Origin: Candidatus Saccharimonadota bacterium
GTDB taxonomy: Bacteria; Patescibacteriota; Saccharimonadia; Saccharimonadales; Saccharimonadaceae
Reading direction: 5' to 3'
DNA length: 34,187 bases
NCBI GenBank assembly: GCA_016866755.1
Contig: VGLK01000007.1
Coordinates: 1-34,187 of the forward strand
The translations under genes were made by a program, and so were the position numbers. How positions within the stretch are numbered: the first letter of the stretch is position 1; every line of letters begins with the position of its first letter. Below, piece by piece: positions 28,808 through 34,187 of the stretch. The notes beneath the pieces were generated by a model. It did no database searches, was not told where the DNA came from, and saw only the letters and a program-made list of their open reading frames with translations.

Positions 28808-30184
28808 TTAACCTAATTTTGCAGCTGCCGCTCGAACCGCTTCGCTCCATGATAAGAAAGCGTGCGGTAGCTCGGAAAGTTCTTTAGCGGTTAGGCCATA
28901 TTTAATGGCTAAGCCAATTTCGTGAATCATTTCACCAGCATGCGGAGCAACGATTGTACCGCCAAGCAACTGACCTTTTTTGTTGGCTATTAATTTTACA
29001 AAGCCATCACTGCAATCACTTACGTTAGCGCGACCTACGATGCTTAAGGGTACCATTGACTTAACAATTGCAAGGTCGCGACGTAAACAGTCTTCTTCGT
29101 TTAAACCTACCGAGGCGACCTCTGGCGACAAGAACGTAACGCGGGGAGTGGCCGTGTAGTCTGGTTCTATTGGTGTGCGGCGCAGCATATTGTGCGCTGC
29201 AATGCGCCCTTCAAGCATTGCCGAGTGCGTGTAACTCTGACCACCCAGTACATCACCGGCTGCAAAAATGTGTCGCTGCGTAGTTTGCAGGGTGTTAGAG
29301 GCTTCAACACCTTTAGCGCTATAATCCACCCCTGCATTCTCTAAGCCAATATCTACAGTTGGTACGCGTTCACCAGCTAGCAGAATGTCATCAACTTTAA
29401 TTGATTTTTCTACACCACCGCGTAAATACGAGACTCGTTTCATAATGCCGTCTTTGGTAGTAGAAAGAATTCGGGTTCCTGTAAGAACGGTCACACCTTT
29501 TTGTTCAGAGAGTAATTTAGCAATTAATGTGCCCACCTCTTCATCTTCACTTGATAAAATTCGATCGTGAATATCAGCAATAAATACCTTGGTACCAAAA
29601 GTAGCGAATAACTGCGCCAATTCGACTGCTCGGGTAGAGCCGCCTATAATAAACAGCGATTTTGGCGGCTTATTAAGCGAAAGAATAGTTTTTGGCGTGT
29701 AGTATTTAAGTTTATCGAGGCCAATAATACCTGGAATGTCCCAGTGTGATCCGGTGGCGATTAAAAATTTTGCGGCCGAAAGATGTCTGCGGCTAACACT
29801 AATCTCGTGCGGACTCAAAAAATGAGCGATACCGTGATAGGCGCTAATGCCTTGCTTTTCGTAGTAATGTCGGTTACCGCCGGCACCAGTACGCTTAACA
29901 GCGAGGTCTTTCCACGCTAAGAGCGAGGGATAGTTATAGCCTAGCATGCTCGAGCGTATGCCAAAACGCATGCCTTTTTTAGCTTCATCGTATAGACTGG
30001 CAGCGTGTAGTAAAGCCTTTGTAGGTACGTCGCCCCAGTTCGGCGATTCTCCACCAAAAGTGTTGGCTTCAATGATAGCTACTCGTTTGCCGTCTTTTGC
30101 GGCCAAGGTAGCTGCAATGCTGCCGCCTGCGCCGCTACCAATTACTATAATGTCGTAGTCGAATTGTTGTTGTTTTTGTGCCAT
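28808..30184 (-). CDS. Flavoprotein of the pyridine nucleotide-disulfide oxidoreductase fold, redox cysteines lost
   Basis: 458 residues with the domain order of dihydrolipoamide dehydrogenase/mercuric reductase: FAD site IIVIGSGAGGSIAATLA (12-29), NAD(P) site SLFIIGGSTRAVELAQLFAT, the second FAD motif IFAAGDVLGG, and a C-terminal dimerisation domain. The active-site GGTCLNVGCIPSK reads GGESPNWGDVPTK, so both redox Cys are gone (S47, D52). The C-terminal catalytic-His region (HAHPTLSE) reads HAFLSWSE with Phe at the His position. It can hardly be a disulfide reductase; an NAD(P)H-FAD oxidase, quinone or other electron carrier is possible. The ATG at 30184 is chosen over an upstream frame that overlaps the ATP-cone gene. 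Last gene of a three-gene operon. Confidence 0.88.
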   Translation of the reverse strand: MAQKQQQFDYDIIVIGSGAGGSIAATLAAKDGKRVAIIEANTFGGESPNWGDVPTKALLHAASLYDEAKKGMRFGIRSSMLGYNYPSLLAWKDLAVKRTGAGGNRHYYEKQGISAYHGIAHFLSPHEISVSRRHLSAAKFLIATGSHWDIPGIIGLDKLKYYTPKTILSLNKPPKSLFIIGGSTRAVELAQLFATFGTKVFIADIHDRILSSEDEEVGTLIAKLLSEQKGVTVLTGTRILSTTKDGIMKRVSYLRGGVEKSIKVDDILLAGERVPTVDIGLENAGVDYSAKGVEASNTLQTTQRHIFAAGDVLGGQSYTHSAMLEGRIAAHNMLRRTPIEPDYTATPRVTFLSPEVASVGLNEEDCLRRDLAIVKSMVPLSIVGRANVSDCSDGFVKLIANKKGQLLGGTIVAPHAGEMIHEIGLAIKYGLTAKELSELPHAFLSWSEAVRAAAAKLG

Positions 30185-30212
30185 AATAATTAAACCTTTT
30201 GGGCGAACACCC

Positions 30213-30512
30213 TTAGACGATAAGCTTATGATGTTTGTATAAGTAGGCGGCATCTGGGTGGTGAGTCTGGAGGGTGCGGCTGGCTATGCGTCGAAGGTCG
30301 CTGCTGGTTACTTCGGGTTTGGTGCTGCACCATGCCATAGTGGCGGTACAAACGTCTCGGGCAATAGCTTCGGCCTGACCTTCGGGCGTGCGAACAGCTA
30401 GACATGCCGCTACGATACTACTATGTAGCTTATCGGCATTAAATTCCTCCGACGGTCGCGTGCCGCCTGCTTTTACAATATCAATTACAGTTCGCTGTCC
30501 AAAAAGTGACAT
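30213..30512 (-). CDS. Stand-alone ATP-cone domain protein
   Basis: 99 residues that are almost entirely one ATP-cone: VIDIVKAGGTRPSEEFNADK, then LHSSIVAACLAVRTPEGQAE, and a C-terminal TSSDLRRIASRTLQTHHPDA-AYLYKHHKLIV. ATP-cones bind ATP/dATP and regulate ribonucleotide reductases and the NrdR repressor; here no reductase domain or NrdR zinc ribbon is attached. GGGGGA, 9 nt upstream, supports the ATG at 30512. It sits between a membrane protein (2 bp) and the altered flavoprotein (28 bp), so it may act as a nucleotide sensor for that unit. It could be a remnant of a larger gene, but the frame is clean. Confidence 0.8.
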   Translation of the reverse strand: MSLFGQRTVIDIVKAGGTRPSEEFNADKLHSSIVAACLAVRTPEGQAEAIARDVCTATMAWCSTKPEVTSSDLRRIASRTLQTHHPDAAYLYKHHKLIV

Positions 30513-30514
30513 AC

Positions 30515-31249
30515 TTAGATTCCCCCTAGAAGAACGGCTTTAGCAAACAATATTTTTTCGGTATAAAGATAAAAGCCCAGTAATACCAACAGGCTACCGC
30601 CACTAAACTGCAAAAATCGCTTATTTTTTTCTCGCCACAGCTGAATTCGGCTAAGTGAGTGGCCGCTACCAACTAAAATCCAGACAATACCAAGTGATAG
30701 CGAAGCGCTAAGAGTATAGACAAGAATACCAACCAATTGCCAGCCAGTTGATGGCAGGAGGGGAATAAGTAGTGCTGCAGCTGCTAATGGTCCGGCAATA
30801 AATAGTATTTCGGCAATGACTGTTGAAAGTCCAAGGCTAAACGCTTCGGCTGGATCGCGTGTGGTTTTGGCTCGTTTGGTTAAAAACTGCGCCATAGAGC
30901 GTGGTAACCACAGCGATGTACCAGTACTTTTGCGGTAATAAAACACCCAGGTTGCAATCCCAAGTCCAATCAGTAGTCCGCATACAATTGCCCAAGCTAG
31001 CAGGGGAATGCCACTGTGCGAGAATATATGCAGAGTAGTGTAAACGGCGCTAGTAATAAGTAGCAAGGTCATAATAATAGTGCCCAAAAGGTAGCTACCC
31101 GAAAGTCGCAAGACGCGTTTAAAGTGGGTTTTTTTGCCAATGGCGTGCCCAGAAAGCAGCGTCAGCACGCTTACGCTCAACTGGTAGCTGGCGTGAATCA
31201 GTCCGCAGGCTACAATGAGCGCTAACGTGAGAAGTGTTTCTGGATTCAT
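30515..31249 (-). CDS. Six-TM membrane protein, CcdA/LysE-like topology, unknown
   Basis: 244 residues with about six hydrophobic helices: near 5-30, 48-72, 82-106, 140-168 (IAEILFIAGPLAAAALLIPL), 172-198 and 215-232, with a basic cytosolic loop about 107-135 (YYRKSTGTSLWLPRSMAQFL). The layout of two three-helix halves recalls CcdA/DsbD-beta or LysE-type exporters, but the paired redox Cys of CcdA are absent (only two scattered Cys). I cannot assign a family. The first gene of the operon with the ATP-cone and flavoprotein genes, so it may be their membrane partner, for example for export or electron transfer. Confidence 0.6.
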   Translation of the reverse strand: MNPETLLTLALIVACGLIHASYQLSVSVLTLLSGHAIGKKTHFKRVLRLSGSYLLGTIIMTLLLITSAVYTTLHIFSHSGIPLLAWAIVCGLLIGLGIATWVFYYRKSTGTSLWLPRSMAQFLTKRAKTTRDPAEAFSLGLSTVIAEILFIAGPLAAAALLIPLLPSTGWQLVGILVYTLSASLSLGIVWILVGSGHSLSRIQLWREKNKRFLQFSGGSLLVLLGFYLYTEKILFAKAVLLGGI

Positions 31250-31278
31250 GTTTTTTCTTTTTATTATCCTTATGTTAA

Positions 31279-31284
31279 TTTATA
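31279..31284 (-). promoter_or_regulatory. Extended -10 of the three-gene flavoprotein operon
   Basis: TGC-TATAAA on the minus strand, about 29 nt before the ATG at 31249. AAGGAT in between (31266-31271) is a distant SD. Confidence 0.4.
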
Positions 31285-31310
31285 GCATGTTTTAGGCGTA
31301 CCCGTAAAGG

Positions 31311-32327
31311 TTATTGATGAATAGACAAAAAGTGTTCTCTGTTGCGCTGAATATGTAAAATAAGATCGCGCTCCTGCGAAAGTTTAATGTATTTTTGAAT
31401 GTCGCTTAGCAGTTGATTGCGATCGGCTGTTTTAAGGTCAAATATTTCAAGAAGTAGATTGTAAACTTCGTCGTTAATAGCCTTAATTTCTTGCAAGCTT
31501 TCGGCTTTTCTGGTGGCAATAAGGCGAGCCGCCTCGTTTTCGCGAAAACTAACCGTTACGCGATCAAAAGTTTTTAGTTTTACGCTTGGGTTACGTTCTT
31601 CTTTCGTAGTAAGCGCGTCAAGTTGCTTTTGGTACTTATTGCGCAACTCTAAAATTGCCACAAAACTCCAGTCTTTTTGCACAATTTTACCCACAATATG
31701 ATTAGTGCTGTGCGAAAGCATTTGAAGAATCGTATCAATTTCTTCTAGCCGAGCGTCTTCGTCTTGAACCATTTTTTGGCGCTCTTTATGAATGGATAGG
31801 GCGGCGCGTTGTCGCTCTAGCCAGCCACCGTGCGGATCGAGCAAGGTAACGTCGTGAGCTTCAGCTGCTGCCATTACTTCAATAAAAGTACCGTAACGAG
31901 TGGCGAAATCATCAATTTCGGCTGGGTTGCGACCAAGAAGCTCCTCAGCGTAGGCACGCTGATACACCTCTTCGTGAATATCAATTGAATATAAATTCGT
32001 CAACACCTCATCAAGCAGTTGCGCTTTGCGGTGTTCAACCATGCGTTCAATTGCTAACTCCGCCTGAGTCTCATCGTAGCCAATTCGGCGCATAATTAAT
32101 GTACGAAAACGAGCGTCTTCTAACTCGCTTTGTAAATCGTTAAATACCGGCTCAATTTGTTCAATCCAGGCTTTTAACACGTCTGATGTGAGTACGTGTT
32201 CAGTTTCGAGCGCCGCGGCCAGTTCGCGGTCGTGCGGCCCAAATTTTGTCAACGCATCGGTTGCCTCGGCTCTAAATGCCTCGCGATCGATACGAATTGT
32301 CTCTTCGAAATTTTTAATCCCACCCAT
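31311..32327 (-). CDS. Long helical (coiled-coil) cytosolic protein, unknown
   Basis: 338 residues from the ATG at 32327, 10 nt after TGT-TACAAT. A frame reaching 32513 would pass through this promoter and the divergent one, so I reject it. Almost entirely charged helix with no TM or signal, for example AWIEQIEPVFNDLQSELEDA and ERQRAALSIHKERQKMVQDE, DEDARLEEIDTILQMLSHST. Low Cys content; heptad-like spacing in several stretches suggests coiled coils and a structural or scaffold role. No family recognised. It is divergent from the Zn alcohol dehydrogenase, 117 bp apart; no evidence of a joint function. Confidence 0.65.
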   Translation of the reverse strand: MGGIKNFEETIRIDREAFRAEATDALTKFGPHDRELAAALETEHVLTSDVLKAWIEQIEPVFNDLQSELEDARFRTLIMRRIGYDETQAELAIERMVEHRKAQLLDEVLTNLYSIDIHEEVYQRAYAEELLGRNPAEIDDFATRYGTFIEVMAAAEAHDVTLLDPHGGWLERQRAALSIHKERQKMVQDEDARLEEIDTILQMLSHSTNHIVGKIVQKDWSFVAILELRNKYQKQLDALTTKEERNPSVKLKTFDRVTVSFRENEAARLIATRKAESLQEIKAINDEVYNLLLEIFDLKTADRNQLLSDIQKYIKLSQERDLILHIQRNREHFLSIHQ

Positions 32328-32337
32328 AGATATCGTT

Positions 32338-32343
32338 ATTGTA
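32338..32343 (-). promoter_or_regulatory. Extended -10 of the helical unknown gene
   Basis: TGT-TACAAT on the minus strand ends 10 nt before the ATG at 32327; near-leaderless start, no SD. Confidence 0.4.
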
Positions 32344-32411
32344 ACATAATAATTACGCTTATTATTTAAATGTATGTAAGATTGATTACTAAACAAATAA
32401 GCCGCACGTTT

Positions 32412-32436
32412 TACAATATAAAGATAAATAAGGAGG
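32412..32436 (+). promoter_or_regulatory. -10 and strong SD of the Zn alcohol dehydrogenase
   Basis: TACAAT at 32412-32417 and AAGGAGG at 32430-32436, 8 nt before the ATG at 32445. The SD fixes this start rather than an upstream in-frame ATG at 32370. Confidence 0.55.
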
Positions 32437-32444
32437 TGTCTAAT

Positions 32445-33629
32445 ATGAAAGCAGTGACGTGGCAAGGAAAGAAGAAAATTGCAGTTCAAACTGTTAGCGA
32501 CCCGATTATTCAAGAACCAACAGATGCCATTATTAAAGTTACCTCAAGTGGGCTGTGCGGTTCGGATTTGCACTTATATGAAGTAATGACTCCATTTATG
32601 AATGAAGGCAACATTCTTGGTCATGAGCCAATGGGTATTGTGCAAGAAATTGGCTCTAGCGTGACTAACCTTAAGGTGGGTGATCGGGTGGTTGTGCCGT
32701 TTAATATTTCGTGCGGACATTGCTTTATGTGTAATGACGGCATGCAGTCGCAGTGCGAGACTACACAGGTGCGCGAGTTTAACCGCGGAGCGGCATTGTT
32801 TGGCTACACTAAATTATACGGCGAAGTAGCGGGCGCTCAGGCAGAATATTTACGGGTACCACACGCCGATTATGGTGCCGTAAAAGTACCGGCAGGTCCA
32901 AGTGATGATCGCTTTTTGTACCTTTCAGATGTACTGCCAACCGCATGGCAAGCGGTTGAATACGCTAAAATTCCTAAAGAAGGCACGGTTGTGGTGTTCG
33001 GCCTGGGGCCGATTGGAGAAATGGCAGCACGTATTGCTAAATATCGTGGGGCAAAAATGGTAATTGGTGTTGATGTGGTGCCGGATCGGCTAGAGCGAGC
33101 CAAACGGCGCGGTGTGTATACTGTTAATGCTGAGACTCAGTCTAATGAACTTATCGATATTATTGCATCGTTGACCGATGGACGTGGCGCCGATGCCGCA
33201 ATTGATGCCGTTGGTATGGAGGCGCACGGCAGCCCTGGAGCTAAATTACTACAGTCAGGTGCCGGTATGTTACCCGATGTGGTAGCTGAAAAAGTATTTC
33301 AAAAAGCTGGAATCGATCGGTTATCGGCGTTATTGATGGCCATGGAATCTGTGCGGCGCGGTGGAACACTGTCAATTGTTGGAGTGTATGCCGGTGTGGC
33401 CGATCCGCTACCGCTTGGCACGCTGTTTGATCGTCAGATAACTATTAAAATGGGGCAGGCTAATGTTCGCCGTTGGACAGATGATATTTTGCCGCTTCTT
33501 ACCGATAAAGATGAGCTGGGCGTAGATGATTTTGCAACTCATCATCTTTCGCTCGATGAGGCGCCAGAGGCATACGAAAAGTTTCAGCAAAAGGCTGATG
33601 GCGCATTTAAAATAGTATTTAATCCATAG
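32445..33629 (+). CDS. Zinc-dependent medium-chain alcohol dehydrogenase
   Basis: 394 residues of the class III/formaldehyde- or threonine-dehydrogenase-like MDR group; oxidises an alcohol with NAD(P). Catalytic zinc ligands: C38 in SGLCGSDLHLYE and H60-E61 in GHEPMGIV. Structural zinc: C90, C93, C96 and C104 in CGHCFMCNDGMQSQC. The Rossmann fold is VVVFGLGPIGEMAARIAKYR, with VIGVDVVPDRLERAKRRGV after it; the Asp of GVD favours NAD+. AIDAVGMEAHG and a long insertion around 265-290 recall glutathione-independent formaldehyde dehydrogenases. The substrate cannot be fixed. It has a strong SD and is followed 18 bp later by a small acidic gene, probably co-transcribed. Confidence 0.92.
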   Translation: MKAVTWQGKKKIAVQTVSDPIIQEPTDAIIKVTSSGLCGSDLHLYEVMTPFMNEGNILGHEPMGIVQEIGSSVTNLKVGDRVVVPFNISCGHCFMCNDGMQSQCETTQVREFNRGAALFGYTKLYGEVAGAQAEYLRVPHADYGAVKVPAGPSDDRFLYLSDVLPTAWQAVEYAKIPKEGTVVVFGLGPIGEMAARIAKYRGAKMVIGVDVVPDRLERAKRRGVYTVNAETQSNELIDIIASLTDGRGADAAIDAVGMEAHGSPGAKLLQSGAGMLPDVVAEKVFQKAGIDRLSALLMAMESVRRGGTLSIVGVYAGVADPLPLGTLFDRQITIKMGQANVRRWTDDILPLLTDKDELGVDDFATHHLSLDEAPEAYEKFQQKADGAFKIVFNP

Positions 33630-33647
33630 GATAATGGGAGATATAGT

Positions 33648-33899
33648 ATGACAGCAAATCAATCAGATGATTATACGCCGGTAAATAGCTATCAAGATGA
33701 CATTGATACTCGTGGCACAGATATGATTACTAATGAAGAGACAGACGATCCGAGTAAGGGTTTTGGTGTGCCTGCTGATAAGTTTAAGGAAGAACTTGAT
33801 CGTATGGAGGGAGACGCGCCAGCCGGTGAAAATCCAGAGTACGATACCGATGATATGCGCGAGCACATTGAAGACTTAGACGAAGACGACAAGCGGTAG
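33648..33899 (+). CDS. Small highly acidic protein, unknown
   Basis: 83 residues, strongly acidic, probably disordered at both ends, with one short helix-prone block ADKFKEELDRMEGDAPAGEN and a tail DDMREHIEDLDEDDKR. No Cys, no TM. GGGAGA about 8 nt upstream sets the ATG. Co-transcribed with the dehydrogenase and ended by a clean terminator. Acidic proteins like this are common in the stress regulons of small genomes, but no family is recognised. Confidence 0.7.
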   Translation: MTANQSDDYTPVNSYQDDIDTRGTDMITNEETDDPSKGFGVPADKFKEELDRMEGDAPAGENPEYDTDDMREHIEDLDEDDKR

Positions 33900-33912
33900 A
33901 GAATTCGTAATC

Positions 33913-33942
33913 AAAAACAACCCCTGTAATGGGGTTGTTTTT
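33913..33942. terminator. Bidirectional terminator
   Basis: AAAAACAACCCC (33913-33924) pairs with GGGGTTGTTTTT (33931-33942), with a 6-nt loop. Serves the acidic-protein gene and the convergent SPW gene. Confidence 0.85.
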
Positions 33943-33957
33943 TTATGCAATACACCA

Positions 33958-34146
33958 CTAGCGTACGTCTGAAGTAACTTCTTCCTCGCGATTGGTTCGG
34001 GTAACTAACGCGTAGCCAATTACCACAATACCTACAAGTACGTGCGGTAGCCATGCATTGGTTGGTTCGTCAGCAAATCCAAATAGCCACGGCGAAAGGG
34101 CTAATACTGCACCAACTACTACATCTTGAGCAATGTGTGTTTTCAT
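33958..34146 (-). CDS. SPW-repeat family small membrane protein
   Basis: 62 residues, two TM helices. The first carries the family signature ALSPWLFGFADE (about 16-27), the second is HVLVGIVVIGYALVTRTNRE, and the tail is acidic. Family function is unknown. GGGAG 8 nt upstream supports the ATG at 34146 (MKTHIAQDVVVGAV) over an in-frame ATG at 34185. Convergent with the acidic-protein gene. Confidence 0.8.
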   Translation of the reverse strand: MKTHIAQDVVVGAVLALSPWLFGFADEPTNAWLPHVLVGIVVIGYALVTRTNREEEVTSDVR

Positions 34147-34187
34147 CGGTATCACTCCCATACCGCTAAAGCTACCGCGAACCATAA

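Noticed and set aside
32328-32513. 62-residue N-terminal extension of the helical protein
   Set aside because: It would run through the divergent promoters of both genes and the SD of the dehydrogenase; its composition is unlike the rest.
1-34187. Alternative genetic code (UGA as Gly, as in Gracilibacteria)
   Set aside because: TGA ends crtB and other genes at expected family C-termini, and no gene needs UGA read-through.
1-34187. CRISPR arrays, insertion sequences, prophage or integrase-linked islands
   Set aside because: No regularly spaced repeats, transposase, integrase, capsid or terminase motifs were seen on either strand.

Overview
This window looks like chromosomal DNA from a compact, AT-leaning bacterial genome. 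It is most likely from the Patescibacteria (CPR), and my best guess is the Saccharimonadia. That placement is inference: it rests on the gene density, the many short single-domain and membrane proteins, the style of the housekeeping proteins (FtsB, MurC, AspRS, TrmB) and the small conserved protein at 26221. The code is standard. TGA, TAA and TAG all act as stops, and no long frame needs UGA read-through, so the recoded Gracilibacteria/Absconditabacteria are excluded. No phage, insertion sequence, CRISPR array or integration site was found.

Layout. (1) Positions 1-3212, minus strand: a tightly coupled carotenoid operon crtE-crtB-crtI (prenyl diphosphate synthase, phytoene synthase, phytoene desaturase), cut by the left edge. 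(2) 3233-5264: MsrA, then divergently a DnaQ-type exonuclease fused to a GIY-YIG nuclease. (3) 5367-12782: a transport and envelope-lipid block with a Na+/H+ antiporter, a TylF-like methyltransferase, two CorA-like Mg2+ channels, a PAP2 phosphatase, a diacylglycerol-kinase-like protein, a GlsB/YeaQ membrane protein and a Crp-fold regulator. (4) 12783-13194: no recognised gene, but what looks like a complete small transcription unit with promoter, hairpins, a 30-codon SD-led ORF and terminator. (5) 13195-18246: DsbA-like oxidoreductase, CBS-pair membrane protein, aspS, cardiolipin synthase. (6) 18264-19070: a stress-type two-gene unit (small membrane protein plus YtxH-like). (7) 19141-26148: a MutY without iron-sulfur ligands, two exported or membrane unknowns, MscS, TrmB, a MazG-like protein, MurC, an MFS transporter and a two-TM protein. 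(8) 26149-28729: small conserved protein, structured terminator, unknown protein, two CAU tRNAs (initiator fMet and an Ile2/Met type) around an FtsB-like division gene, and a TM-helix channel protein. (9) 28808-34146: a three-gene operon with a disulfide-reductase-fold flavoprotein that lacks its cysteines, an ATP-cone protein and a polytopic membrane protein; then a helical unknown, a Zn alcohol dehydrogenase, a small acidic protein and an SPW-repeat protein.

Two expression modes stand out. About fifteen genes (crtE, msrA, aspS, murC, trmB, corA-like and others) have a clear -10 hexamer ending only 5-11 nt before the start codon and no Shine-Dalgarno, which predicts leaderless or near-leaderless mRNAs. 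A second set, mostly small, stress-type or membrane genes, has real leaders with strong AGGAGG-type sites. The extreme case is a 19-bp perfect palindrome at 21859-21877 that carries back-to-back overlapping -10 boxes for mscS and trmB, whose start codons are only 20 bp apart.

The main biological leads are the carotenoid operon in a probable CPR genome (what lies past the left edge would show whether it feeds a rhodopsin), the catalytically altered flavoprotein operon, the cluster-less MutY, the unexplained unit at 12828-13175 and the leaderless-gene architecture.
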